Notes under the pieces: generated by a model
What the model saw: only the letters and a program-made list of their open reading frames with translations
The model's database searches: none
Told to the model about the DNA's origin: nothing
Assembly: GCF_007197885.1 (NCBI RefSeq)
Contig: NZ_VKKG01000001.1
Location: 704,334-768,333 of the forward strand
From: Tessaracoccus rhinocerotis
GTDB lineage: Bacteria > Actinomycetota > Actinomycetes > Propionibacteriales > Propionibacteriaceae
Length of the DNA stretch: 64,000 nt
Direction of reading: 5' to 3'
Shown: piece by piece, positions 16,320 to 24,741 of the stretch
Numbering within the stretch: position 1 is the stretch's first letter
How the letters are laid out: each line of letters starts with the position of its first letter
Translations under genes and position numbers: made by a program

Positions 16320-16811
16320 ATGGCATCCGAGAGCTCGTTCGACGTCGTCAGCAAGGTTGACCGCCAGGAGGTCGACAACGCCCTGAACCAGGCGGCCAAG
16401 GAGGTGCGCCAGCGCTTCGACTTCAAGAACACCGACGCCTCCATCAAGTGGTCCGGCGAGGCCATCGAGATGGAGGCCGTCTCCGAGGACCGGGTCAACG
16501 CGGTCCTGGACGTGTTCCAGACCAAGCTCGCCCGCCGCGGCGTGAACCTGAAGGCCCTCGACGCCGGCGAGCCCCGGCAGTCGGGCAAGGTCTGGAAGAT
16601 CACGGCCGTGACCAAGGAGGGCATCAAGACCGAGGACGCCAAGAAGGTCGCCAAGCTCATCCGCGACGAGGGTCCCAAGGGCGTCAAGACCCAGGTCCAG
16701 GGCGAGGAGCTGCGGGTGAGCAGCAAGAGCCGCGACGACCTGCAGACCGTGCAGAAGATGATCAGGGACCAGGACTACGACTTCGCCGTACAGTTCGAGA
16801 ACTACCGCTGA
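16320..16811 (+). CDS. YajQ family nucleotide-binding protein (UPF0234)
   Basis: 163 residues from the ATG at 16320 with CAGGAGGA upstream. The family has two ferredoxin-like lobes. Conserved segments are [33 protein letters not shown] and [18 protein letters not shown], and the family-typical FAVQFENYR tail is present. YajQ homologues bind tRNA/GTP in E. coli and c-di-GMP in Xanthomonas; the role in actinobacteria is unknown. It is divergent from the tRNA cluster and followed after 5 bases by the exonuclease III gene. Confidence 0.93.
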   Translation: MASESSFDVVSKVDRQEVDNALNQAAKEVRQRFDFKNTDASIKWSGEAIEMEAVSEDRVNAVLDVFQTKLARRGVNLKALDAGEPRQSGKVWKITAVTKEGIKTEDAKKVAKLIRDEGPKGVKTQVQGEELRVSSKSRDDLQTVQKMIRDQDYDFAVQFENYR

Positions 16812-16816
16812 CCTGC

Positions 16817-17719
16817 ATGGAGACTCTTCGACTGGGAACCCACAACGTGAACGGGATCAGGGCCGCGCTCCGCAGGGGCGCGGCCCGGTTCTGGGACGCC
16901 ACCGACGCCGACGCCGTCGCCCTGCAGGAGGTCCGCTGCCGGGTGGCCGACCTGCCTGAGGACGCCTTCGGTGACCACCACGTCACCCTCGAGGCGGGAC
17001 AGCTGGCCGGGCGCAACGGAGTCGCCGTCCTCACCCGCGTGCCGCCCACCCGCGTGCGGACGCTCTCGGGAACGGTGCACCGGGCGGCCCCGGACGGCCC
17101 GATGGCCGAGGAGAGTGTGGAACGGATCGTGAACCGCGACCTGGCGCCCTTCGCCCACGAGGGCCGATACCTCGAGGTGGACCTCGCCGACGCGCCGGTC
17201 CGGGTTGCCTCGCTGTACCTGCCCAAGGGCGCGGCCTGGCCCCACGAGGAGGGCTCAAGGGACAAGTACGAGCGCAAGATGCGATTCATGCGCGGCTTCG
17301 CCCGCCTGCTCACCGCCTCCCGCCGGGAGGCCGCGGCGCTCGGGCGCGAGTTCGTCGTGGTCGGTGACTTCAACGTCGCCCACACCCGCCAGGACCTGCG
17401 CAACTGGCGCAGCAACCAGAAGTCAGAGGGCTTCCTGCCCGAGGAGCGCGACTGGTTCGGCAGCATCGTCGGACCCCGGCGGCTCGTCGACGTGGTGCGG
17501 CACCTGGAGCCGGAGTCCGACGGCCCCTACTCGTGGTGGTCGTGGCGCGGGCAGGCGTTCGCGAACGACTCGGGCTGGCGCATCGACTACCACCTGGCCT
17601 CGCCCCGGCTCGCGCGCGCCGCGATCCGGCACCACACCGCCCGCGAGGCCAGCTACGAGGAGCGGATGAGCGACCACTGCCCCGTCGTGGTCGACTACGA
17701 CCTGACCGCGCTCGCCTGA
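16817..17719 (+). CDS. xth: Exodeoxyribonuclease III (AP endonuclease)
   Basis: 300 residues. The family motifs are LGTHNVNGIRAAL, VALQEVRC (metal-binding Glu), GVAVLTR, GDFNVAH, the WSWRG-containing region near residue 235, and the catalytic histidine in MSDHCPVVVDYDL. The enzyme cleaves at abasic sites and removes 3' blocks in base-excision repair. The segment from about 75 to 100 (TLSGTVHRAAPDGPMAEESVERIVNRD) is an insertion of the actinobacterial type. It follows yajQ after 5 bases, and its 3' end overlaps the convergent mannosyltransferase gene by 25 bases. Confidence 0.93.
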   Translation: METLRLGTHNVNGIRAALRRGAARFWDATDADAVALQEVRCRVADLPEDAFGDHHVTLEAGQLAGRNGVAVLTRVPPTRVRTLSGTVHRAAPDGPMAEESVERIVNRDLAPFAHEGRYLEVDLADAPVRVASLYLPKGAAWPHEEGSRDKYERKMRFMRGFARLLTASRREAAALGREFVVVGDFNVAHTRQDLRNWRSNQKSEGFLPEERDWFGSIVGPRRLVDVVRHLEPESDGPYSWWSWRGQAFANDSGWRIDYHLASPRLARAAIRHHTAREASYEERMSDHCPVVVDYDLTALA

Positions 17720-19197
17720 GGCGGGGCGGGCGCGTCCCAGTCCTGGTCCAGCTCGTGGGACTTGACCGACTCGTAGAGCGCCCAGACCAGCAGCAGCCCG
17801 ATCAGCCAGGGACCGTTGCGCAGGGCGAAGTTCATGGCCGCGTAGCCCAGCAGCACGGCGGTGATGACGATGGCCACCCGCAGCCAGCGCCGCGAGGGCC
17901 GGGTCATCGGGAACAGCACCCCTCCCCACACCACGTACCAGGAGTGGATGGCCGGTGCGCAGAACGCGAACAGCAGGAACGACCAGGACACGAAGTGGAC
18001 GGGACGCCGGCCGAGGTGCCTGACCGCCAGCCAGACGATGCCGATCGCACACACCACTATGCCGACGGCGCGGGAGACGTTGATCGCGGTGCGGCCGTCC
18101 GGGTCCGGGTCCAGCCCGAAGAAGTCGAGCGGGTACTGGATCGCGTGCCCGAGCACGCTGAACGGCGAGACCGTGTCCACCATCCCCGGGACGTTGACGG
18201 CGTTCACCCAGCCGAAGCCGAGGCCGGTGGCGACGCTGATGCCGGCGAAGACCACCACCGACACCAGCAACGAGACGAAGCCGCGGGTGATGGCCCAGGA
18301 CAGCGGTCGGGCCTTCCAGCTCGTCCAGGGCGTCACGAGGAAGGGCAGCGCCACCGCAGCGAGGAAGGCCGGCTGCTTGATGCTGGCCGCCACCCCGACG
18401 ATGACGGCACCCACCCACCAGTGTCGGAACACCATGGTGAACCAGATGCCCAGCAGCATCAGGCCCGTCATCAGCGAGTCGTTGTGCATGCCACCGACGA
18501 AGTCGATCACGAGGATCGGGTTCAGGACCGCGAACCAGCTGGCGGCGTAGGGGTCGACTCCCAGGAGGCGCGCGATCCGCGGCACCAGGATGCCGATCAG
18601 TGCCACGCCCACGAGGGCTGGGATGCGCATCAGCTGGGCGGACCAGAGCGGGTCGAACCCGGCGAGCACCACGAGCCAGTGGCTCATCCGCAGCGCGAGC
18701 GGTCCGTAGGGGGCGGGGGTGTCGCGCCAGACCCAGGCGACCTGGTCCGCGAAGGTTCCCGGCAGCACCCCCGGCCCGACCGTGTAGGGGTTGATGCCGT
18801 TCTCCAGCATCCAGCCCTGCGCGGCGTAGGAGTAGGCGTCGTGGGAGAAGATGGGCGGCCCCAGCAGCAACGGCAGCGCGATCACGCCGAACACCGCCCA
18901 GTGCCGCAGCTGCGGCAGTCCCTTCGCCCTCCGCCGCGACGGGCGCAGCCGCAGCCAGGACTCCAGCAGGAGCGCCAGCCCCACCAGGGTGAGGACGGTG
19001 CCAGCCCACTTGGACACCGGCCCGTCGAGCCGGAGCTGGTAGAGCACCTCCCACACCGGTGAGGCCTGGGGCAGGTAGGCGGGGCTGAGCGAGCCGAGCA
19101 GGATCAGGAGCGAGCCGAGGAACCCGGTACGCACCGCCCGGGTGCCGACCGCCAGTCGCACTGCTTGCAGCGCCTCCTCGAACCGGCCGCTAGCCAC
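17695..19197 (-). CDS. Polyprenol-phosphomannose-dependent alpha-1,6-mannosyltransferase (MptB-like)
   Basis: 500 residues with about 12-13 membrane helices, a GT-C fold. The first-loop motif PPIFSHDAYSYAAQGWMLENGINPY carries the catalytic acidic residue expected for GT-C enzymes. PAPYGPLALRMSHWLV and VDFVGGMHNDSLMTGLMLLG are typical of the MptA/MptB/PimE group. These enzymes elongate the lipomannan/lipoarabinomannan-like mannan core from polyprenyl-phosphomannose outside the membrane. The gene begins 8 bases inside the end of the upstream ferredoxin-like gene, so it is translationally coupled to the electron-transfer module, an unusual partnership. Confidence 0.85.
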   Translation of the reverse strand: MASGRFEEALQAVRLAVGTRAVRTGFLGSLLILLGSLSPAYLPQASPVWEVLYQLRLDGPVSKWAGTVLTLVGLALLLESWLRLRPSRRRAKGLPQLRHWAVFGVIALPLLLGPPIFSHDAYSYAAQGWMLENGINPYTVGPGVLPGTFADQVAWVWRDTPAPYGPLALRMSHWLVVLAGFDPLWSAQLMRIPALVGVALIGILVPRIARLLGVDPYAASWFAVLNPILVIDFVGGMHNDSLMTGLMLLGIWFTMVFRHWWVGAVIVGVAASIKQPAFLAAVALPFLVTPWTSWKARPLSWAITRGFVSLLVSVVVFAGISVATGLGFGWVNAVNVPGMVDTVSPFSVLGHAIQYPLDFFGLDPDPDGRTAINVSRAVGIVVCAIGIVWLAVRHLGRRPVHFVSWSFLLFAFCAPAIHSWYVVWGGVLFPMTRPSRRWLRVAIVITAVLLGYAAMNFALRNGPWLIGLLLVWALYESVKSHELDQDWDAPAPPQASAVRS

Positions 19198-19495
19198 CGT
19201 GGAGGCCGTGGAGCAGGTCGGACAGCCGATCGGTGGCCGGGACGTGCGCGCCGTCCCACAGGAGCGCGTCGGTGGGGCACTGCTCGATGCAGACGCCGCA
19301 GTACATGCACAGGGCCCAGTCGATGGTGAAGGTGTCGAGCACGTTGTGGGTGCGCTCGCGCGCGCCCGGCGCGGGCGCGGACTTCTCGGTGTGGGAGGTC
19401 AGCGAGATGCACCAGGTGGGGCACTCGCGGGCGCAGATCATGCAGGAGGTGCAGCGCTCCGCCACCAGCGCAATGGATCCGTGTGCGTGGGTCAT
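19190..19495 (-). CDS. NuoI/HycF-like 2x[4Fe-4S] ferredoxin-type protein
   Basis: 101 residues from the ATG at 19495 with AGGAGG upstream. Two clusters are indicated by CTSCMICARECP (Cys15/18/21/25) and CMYCGVCIEQCP (Cys63/66/69/73). The 37-residue spacing, the HNVLDTFTIDWALC stretch and the following PTDALLWDG resemble NuoI and hydrogenase-4 HyfH subunits more than free ferredoxins. It lacks the N-terminal amphipathic helices that seat NuoI on the membrane arm. Its start overlaps the NuoC-like stop by 4 bases. It probably carries electrons to or from the NuoB-like protein. Confidence 0.85.
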   Translation of the reverse strand: MTHAHGSIALVAERCTSCMICARECPTWCISLTSHTEKSAPAPGARERTHNVLDTFTIDWALCMYCGVCIEQCPTDALLWDGAHVPATDRLSDLLHGLHGG

Positions 19496-20034
19496 CGGCC
19501 CCTCCTGACGCGCGTCCCGGAGGCGGACAGTGCGATCTCGGCCGCCGTCGCGTCCGGGTTGTCGAGCAGCCCTGCCTCGGGAACGCCCGGCGGGACCAGT
19601 CGGCGCCTGCCGGGGCTGGCGTCGGACTCCCCGGGCTCCAGCGCCCCCGGCCACCGCCCCTGGATGCGGGGTTCCAGCAGGAAGTCCTTGCGCAGGGGCG
19701 TGCCGCCGCCGTGGTTGAGCAGCGGCCGGTTGTCGTCGCCGGTGAACCGGACGCCGAAGAAGTCGTGGACCTGGCGCTGCAGCCAGGCCGCCCCGGCGTA
19801 GAGGGGGGTGATGCCCGCGAGTTCGCACCGGTCGCGGTCCACGAGGACGTCGAGGCGCAGGCGGCGGGCACCCTCCGCGTCGGTGAGGAAGAGCAGGACG
19901 CGGATGTGGTCGCTGAGCCCGACCTCGTCGACAGCAGTCAGGTTGGCCAGGTGCACGAAGCCCTCCGCGCGCGCACGCTCGACGCGAGGGAACCACTCCC
20001 CGGCCGCGACCACCTCGCCAGAGCCCTCAGCCAA
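19492..20034 (-). CDS. NuoC-like (complex I 30-kDa type) protein
   Basis: 180 residues from a TTG at 20034 (GGAGGAGGTG upstream) that overlaps the NuoB-like stop by 8 bases. The 30-kDa core is recognisable: RLRLDVLVDRDRCELAGITPLYAGAAWLQRQVHDFFGVRFTGDD corresponds to the NuoC segment ending in WxEREvWDlfGI, here WLQRQVHDFFGV. It is followed by a PLLNHGGGTPLRKDF turn like the NuoC RxxxP-D-WEGHPLRKDY. The C-terminal 60 residues are Arg/Pro-rich and unassigned. No NuoD-like partner is found next to it. The complete nuo operon at 35.9-51.4 kb has its own nuoC. Confidence 0.8.
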   Translation of the reverse strand: MAEGSGEVVAAGEWFPRVERARAEGFVHLANLTAVDEVGLSDHIRVLLFLTDAEGARRLRLDVLVDRDRCELAGITPLYAGAAWLQRQVHDFFGVRFTGDDNRPLLNHGGGTPLRKDFLLEPRIQGRWPGALEPGESDASPGRRRLVPPGVPEAGLLDNPDATAAEIALSASGTRVRRGR

Positions 20035-20413
20035 GGCGCACCTCCTCCAGAACCGCTGCCAGCGCCTCGGGCGGCGGTGGGCAGCCCGCGATGAACCGGT
20101 CCACCTCCACCCCCATGTCGGCGGCGCCCTTGGCCACGGAGTAGGAGTCCCAGTAGGGCCCGCCGACGCAGGCGCAGGACCCGAAGGAGACCACCACCGG
20201 CTTGCCCGGGAGACCGGCGAGGAGTTCACGCACGGCGGGTGCCACGGCGTTGGTGATGGTGCCGGAGAGCGCAACCACGATCCGGGCGCCGGCGGGGACG
20301 TCGACCAGGTTCGCCGTGCCCGCGGCCGCCTGCGACTCGAGCGCGCAGCACGCCAACGGGACGTCCACGACGTACACCGAGGAGTCCCCGAACCAGTCCT
20401 TCGCCTGCAGCAT
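20027..20413 (-). CDS. NuoB/HycG-like small subunit with N2-type cluster ligands
   Basis: 128 residues, shorter than NuoB (the real nuoB here has 184). The cluster ligand set is intact: Cys22-Cys23 in LACCALES, Cys80 in FGSCACVGGPY, and Cys111 in GCPPPPEAL. GCPPPP and the GSCA motif are shared by NuoB and the small subunits of group 4 NiFe hydrogenases. It lacks the N-terminal NuoB helix that reaches the quinone site. It is the first gene of the trio, 127 bases from the divergent korA gene. Function is unknown; a ferredoxin-linked redox role is inferred from ligands and context. Confidence 0.8.
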   Translation of the reverse strand: MLQAKDWFGDSSVYVVDVPLACCALESQAAAGTANLVDVPAGARIVVALSGTITNAVAPAVRELLAGLPGKPVVVSFGSCACVGGPYWDSYSVAKGAADMGVEVDRFIAGCPPPPEALAAVLEEVRLG

Positions 20414-20540
20414 GTCCTAGATCCTACGATGACCGGGCCCGACGCCAATTCCGCAATGGTTTCCACGCGTATCCATCTGCCTACAATGTGATGCGGGACA
20501 CGGCCGTGGCCCAGGATTTTGGAAAGTAGGGAAGAACTTC

Positions 20541-22418
20541 GTGGCTCAACCCCAACCGCTCGATCGCGTTGTGATTCGATTCGCCGGGGATTCCGGTGAC
20601 GGGATGCAACTGACAGGCGATCGGTTCACCGCCGAGTCCGCGAGCCTCGGCAACGACGTCGCCACCCTGCCCAACTTTCCGGCCGAGATCCGCGCGCCGC
20701 AGGGGACACTGCCCGGCGTCTCCAGCTTCCAGCTGCACTTCGCAGACTTCGACATCGTGACCCCCGGCGACCGGCCCGACGTGCTCGTCGCGATGAACCC
20801 CGCAGCACTGAAGGCGAACCTGCACGACCTCCCCAAGGGCGGCGTGATCATCGTCGACACCGCCGATTTCACCAAGCGGAACCTCGCCAAGATCGGCTGG
20901 CTGCACAACCCGCTCGAGGACTCCACCCTCAGCTCCTACAAGCTGCACGCACTGGACCTTACCGGCATGGCCAGCGAGGCCGTGAAGGAATTCGGGCTCG
21001 GACGCAAGGACGCCTCCCGAACCAAGAACATGTTCGCGCTGGGTCTGCTGAGCTGGCTCTACTCCCGGGAGACCGAACAGACCATCAAGTTCCTCGAGGA
21101 CAAGTTCGCCCGCAAGCCCGACATCCGCGACGCAAACATCGCGGCCTTCCGCGCCGGGCACGCTTTCGGCGAGACCACCGAGGTGTTCGAGCACCGCTAC
21201 GAGGTGGGCGCCGCACCGATGAAGCCCGGGCGCTACCGGCAGATCACCGGCAACCTGGCCACGGCCTACGGTCTGATCACCGGCGCCAAGAAGGCGGGCC
21301 TGGAACTGTTCCTCGGCTCCTACCCCATCACCCCGGCCTCCGACATCCTGCACGAGCTGTCGCGCCGCAAGGACCTCGGTGTGATGACTTTCCAGGCGGA
21401 GGACGAGATCGCCGGCGTCGCGTCGGCAGTCGGCGCGTCGTTCGCCGGGGCGCTCGGCGCCACCACGACGTCGGGACCAGGCATGGCCCTGAAGATGGAG
21501 ACCATCGGGCTCGCGATCATGACCGAGATCCCGCTGGTGGTGGTCAACGTGCAGCGCGCCGGGCCGTCCACGGGCATGCCCACCAAGACCGAGCAGGCCG
21601 ACCTCCTGCAGGCCGTCAACGGCCGCAACGGCGAGGCCCCCGTCGTGGTGCTGGCGGCCAGGTCCGCCACCGACTGCTTCGACACCGCCGTGGAGGCGTG
21701 CCGGATCGCGGTCAAGTACCGCACCCCCGTGATCATGCTCAGCGACGGCTACCTGGCCAACGGCGCCGAGCCATGGCGGATCCCCGACCTGCAGGCGATC
21801 GAGCCGATCGTGCCCGGCTACGCCACCGAGCTCAACGGCACGGACAAGGTGGGCGAGCCCGCCTTCCTGCCGTACCAACGGGACCCGGAGACCCTCGCCC
21901 GCGCCATGGCGGTGCCGGGCACGCCCGGGCTGGAGCACCGCATCGGCGGCATCGAGAAGGACGCCATCACCGGCGCCATCTCCTACGACCCGGACAACCA
22001 CGACAAGATGGTGCGCACGCGCCAGGCCAAGGTGGACGCCGTCGTGGCCGACATCCCCGACGTCGTGGTCGACGACCCGACGGGCCGCGCCCGCGTGCTG
22101 GTGCTCGGCTGGGGTTCCACCTACGGCCCGATCACCGCTGCCGCGCGCCGCGTCCGCCTCGGCGGCCGCGACGTCGCCACCGCCCACCTGCGCCACCTCA
22201 ACCCGATGCCGGCCAACCTCGGCGACGTCCTGGCCGCCTACGAGCGCGTGATCGTCCCCGAGATGAACCTCGGCCAGCTGGCCCAGCTGCTGCAGGCACG
22301 CTACCTGCGCGAGATCACCAGCTACTCGAGGGTGCGCGGCCTGCCCATCTCCCTGTCAGAGCTCGAGACCGACCTGGTCGCCGAGATCGACACCCTCACC
22401 GAAGGAGCAGCCAAGTGA
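20541..22418 (+). CDS. korA: 2-oxoglutarate:ferredoxin oxidoreductase, alpha (gamma-alpha fused) subunit
   Basis: 625 residues from a GTG. The N-terminal gamma domain (about 1-190) opens VVIRFAGDSGDGMQLTGDRF. The alpha domain (about 215-600) contains LFLGSYPITPASDILHEL, GVMTFQAEDEIAGVASAVGAS and ATTTSGPGMALKMETIGLA, the classic KorA/VorA/PorA signatures. With KorB it oxidatively decarboxylates 2-oxoglutarate (or a related 2-oxoacid) to the CoA thioester and reduces ferredoxin. The gamma-alpha fusion and the absence of a fused ferredoxin are typical of aerobic actinobacterial KorAB. A TACAAT -10-like box lies at 20482-20487. korB overlaps by 4 bases. Confidence 0.95.
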   Translation: MAQPQPLDRVVIRFAGDSGDGMQLTGDRFTAESASLGNDVATLPNFPAEIRAPQGTLPGVSSFQLHFADFDIVTPGDRPDVLVAMNPAALKANLHDLPKGGVIIVDTADFTKRNLAKIGWLHNPLEDSTLSSYKLHALDLTGMASEAVKEFGLGRKDASRTKNMFALGLLSWLYSRETEQTIKFLEDKFARKPDIRDANIAAFRAGHAFGETTEVFEHRYEVGAAPMKPGRYRQITGNLATAYGLITGAKKAGLELFLGSYPITPASDILHELSRRKDLGVMTFQAEDEIAGVASAVGASFAGALGATTTSGPGMALKMETIGLAIMTEIPLVVVNVQRAGPSTGMPTKTEQADLLQAVNGRNGEAPVVVLAARSATDCFDTAVEACRIAVKYRTPVIMLSDGYLANGAEPWRIPDLQAIEPIVPGYATELNGTDKVGEPAFLPYQRDPETLARAMAVPGTPGLEHRIGGIEKDAITGAISYDPDNHDKMVRTRQAKVDAVVADIPDVVVDDPTGRARVLVLGWGSTYGPITAAARRVRLGGRDVATAHLRHLNPMPANLGDVLAAYERVIVPEMNLGQLAQLLQARYLREITSYSRVRGLPISLSELETDLVAEIDTLTEGAAK

Positions 22419-23467
22419 GCAACCTCACCGGCCTGCGGGGCGTCCCGATCGCCCTGGACCCCCTGAACAAGAAGGACTACACCTCGGACCAGGAGGTCCG
22501 CTGGTGCCCAGGCTGCGGCGACTACGCGATCCTGTCCACCTTCCAGTCCATGATGGGCACGCTGGGCATCCGGCGCGAGAACACCGTGATCGTCTCCGGC
22601 ATCGGCTGCGCGGCGCGGTTCCCCTACTACGTGGACACCTACGGCATGCACTCGATCCATGGCCGCGCCCCCGCCATCGCCACCGGCATCGCCACGGCGC
22701 GCGAGGACCTGAACGTGTGGGTGGTGACCGGCGACGGCGACTCGCTGTCGATCGGCGGCAACCACCTAATCCACACGCTGCGCCGGAACGTGAACATCAC
22801 CATCCTGCTGTTCAACAACGAGATCTACGGGCTCACCAAGGGCCAGTACTCCCCCACCTCCGAGGTGGGCAAGCTGACCAAGTCCAGCCCGCTCGGCTCC
22901 CTCGACAACCCGTTCAACCCGATCTCCTTGGCGCTGGGCGCCGAGGCCACGTTCGTGGCCCGGGCGATCGACTCCGACCGCAAGCAGTTGACCGAGGTCA
23001 TGACCGCGGCGGCGCAGCACCGGGGTGCGGCCCTGGTGGAGATCTACCAGAACTGCCCGATCTTCAACGACGGCGCCTTCGAGGGCCTCAAGGGCCCGGA
23101 GAAGGAGGACCTGCTGATCAACCTGCGCCACGGCGAGCCGATCACCTTCGGCAGCGAGGGCAGGTACTGCGTGTTCCGCAACGCCCGGCACGACTTCGAG
23201 ATCGGCGAGACCGCCGACGTCGACCCCGCGGCCATCGTCGTCCACGACGCCGAGCGGCCCGACCCGTCGCAGGCCTTCGCCCTGTCCCGGCTCACCGAGG
23301 GCGGCGTCATGCGCCAGGCTCCCGTCGGCATCTTCCGCAACGTGCAGCGCCCCGCCTACGACGACCGCGTGCGTGAGCAGATCCTCGAGGTCCGCGCCGA
23401 GGACCAGGACGCGGCGCTGGCCGACCTGCTTGCCGGTCCCGACACCTGGGAGGCAACGGCGTCATGA
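22415..23467 (+). CDS. korB: 2-oxoglutarate:ferredoxin oxidoreductase, beta subunit
   Basis: 350 residues; the GTG overlaps the korA stop (GTGA). The TPP-binding domain shows WVVTGDGDSLSIGGNHLIH and the Mg/TPP segment ILLFNNEIYGLTKGQYSPTS. Cysteines expected to hold the [4Fe-4S] cluster are in RWCPGCGDY, GIGCAARFPYY and QNCPIFNDG. KorB carries electrons from thiamine-bound intermediates to external ferredoxin. The acceptor may be the NuoI-like protein encoded in the divergent cluster, but this is inference. The stop overlaps the next gene by 4 bases. Confidence 0.95.
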   Translation: MSNLTGLRGVPIALDPLNKKDYTSDQEVRWCPGCGDYAILSTFQSMMGTLGIRRENTVIVSGIGCAARFPYYVDTYGMHSIHGRAPAIATGIATAREDLNVWVVTGDGDSLSIGGNHLIHTLRRNVNITILLFNNEIYGLTKGQYSPTSEVGKLTKSSPLGSLDNPFNPISLALGAEATFVARAIDSDRKQLTEVMTAAAQHRGAALVEIYQNCPIFNDGAFEGLKGPEKEDLLINLRHGEPITFGSEGRYCVFRNARHDFEIGETADVDPAAIVVHDAERPDPSQAFALSRLTEGGVMRQAPVGIFRNVQRPAYDDRVREQILEVRAEDQDAALADLLAGPDTWEATAS

Positions 23468-24741
23468 GTGCCGGCGGCTGGCAGCCGACCGGCGCCGGAT
23501 CCCCCCAGCGGGCCTCCGGGAAGGAGCCGGTCCCCCCGCACCCCAGTGGTCAGGACCCGGCCTCCGAGGCCACCCCCACGCGGCCGGACACGAACGTCAT
23601 CCGTCCCATCCCGACCGGCTCGGCGGGCCCCTCCTTCGATGCGCTCGCGATGCAGGACGTCCTGAGCCGGGCGCGCGACTCCCGCCGATTCGAGGCCCCC
23701 GAGGTCGAGGAGGAGGTCCGCAGGCGCCCGTTCCCGCTGCGCGCCGTGCTGGTCGCCCTCGTGACGGTCATGGTCCTCGGCATCGGCGCCGGCCTGTTCT
23801 ACGTGCAGTTCCTGCGCAACGTGGAACAGGACCCCGACACCATCGTGGAGGTCACCGCGACGGCGTCACGCTCGGTCCTGCAGACCCCGCAGGACGCGGT
23901 GCGCGGCTACTTCCAGGCACTCGCCGACGGCGACATCACCGAGGCCCTCACCTACGGCCCGCGCGGCGGCAACGGGTCGCTGCTGCTGCTGGAGCCCGAG
24001 GCCCACGCGGCCATGCCGGAGGGCTCCAGGCCGAGCGACCTGCGGATCCTCACCGAGGACCCGCACGCCTCCGAGGTGGAGGTCTCCTACACCCTCGCCG
24101 GCGAGGAGGTCAACACCACCGTGCGTGTGAACCGGCTCGACTCGGGCGACTACCAGCTGGCGCGCACCACGGTGACCGTCCTGACGCAGGTGGCCGGCGG
24201 CGACAACCTGCCGATGTTCATCAACGGTGTGGAGGCGGACCACACAATCCCGCTGGAGGTAGTGCCGGGGACCTACTCGCTGAGCACCGAGCTGCCCTTC
24301 ATCGCCTACCCGGAGGAGGCCAGCTTCAGGATCCAGTCGCTGGCCTACACCGACGTCACCGTGTTCCCCGTGAACCCGCAACTCACCGCAGAGGGCCGCG
24401 ACGCCTTGCTGGGTTCGGCCCGCGAGTCGCTGGCGAGGTGCATCGCGTCCCGGGAGCTCACCCCCACCGGCTGCCCGAACGCGATCCGGGCCAACAAGCC
24501 AGTGTCTGCGGGCAGCGTCGAGTGGACGCTCCTGAACGACCCGTGGAGCTCCTTCAACCCCACCCTGAACTCCGACGACCAGACCATCGGGATCGCCACC
24601 GTCTCCCTGCAGTACCGGGTCACCATGACCTACACCGACGGCCACACCTCCGGCAACAACGACCTGTCCCGCAACGTGCAGGTCAGCGCGACGCTGCTGG
24701 GACGTTCGGCCGACGAGGTGAGCGTCACCTGGGACCGGTGA
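23464..24741 (+). CDS. Single-pass membrane protein of unknown function
   Basis: 425 residues; the ATG overlaps the korB stop (ATGA). A proline-rich cytoplasmic N-terminus of about 95 residues leads to one membrane helix (about 97-119, AVLVALVTVMVLGIGAGLFYVQF). An extracytoplasmic region of about 300 residues follows. It begins PQDAVRGYFQALADGDITEALTYGP, like the NTF2-type or DUF4878 helical start of many actinobacterial anchored proteins. One Cys pair is present (RCIASRELTPTGC). No catalytic motif is recognised. Coupling to korAB is strong, but a functional link is unproven. It ends 17 bases inside the convergent GT2 gene. Confidence 0.75.
   Translation: MSAGGWQPTGAGSPQRASGKEPVPPHPSGQDPASEATPTRPDTNVIRPIPTGSAGPSFDALAMQDVLSRARDSRRFEAPEVEEEVRRRPFPLRAVLVALVTVMVLGIGAGLFYVQFLRNVEQDPDTIVEVTATASRSVLQTPQDAVRGYFQALADGDITEALTYGPRGGNGSLLLLEPEAHAAMPEGSRPSDLRILTEDPHASEVEVSYTLAGEEVNTTVRVNRLDSGDYQLARTTVTVLTQVAGGDNLPMFINGVEADHTIPLEVVPGTYSLSTELPFIAYPEEASFRIQSLAYTDVTVFPVNPQLTAEGRDALLGSARESLARCIASRELTPTGCPNAIRANKPVSAGSVEWTLLNDPWSSFNPTLNSDDQTIGIATVSLQYRVTMTYTDGHTSGNNDLSRNVQVSATLLGRSADEVSVTWDR

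Noticed and set aside
20035-20466. A longer start for the NuoC-like gene reaching back through the NuoB-like gene
   Set aside because: The upstream part is the NuoB-like gene in another frame; the TTG at 20034 has a good ribosome site and a normal overlap.
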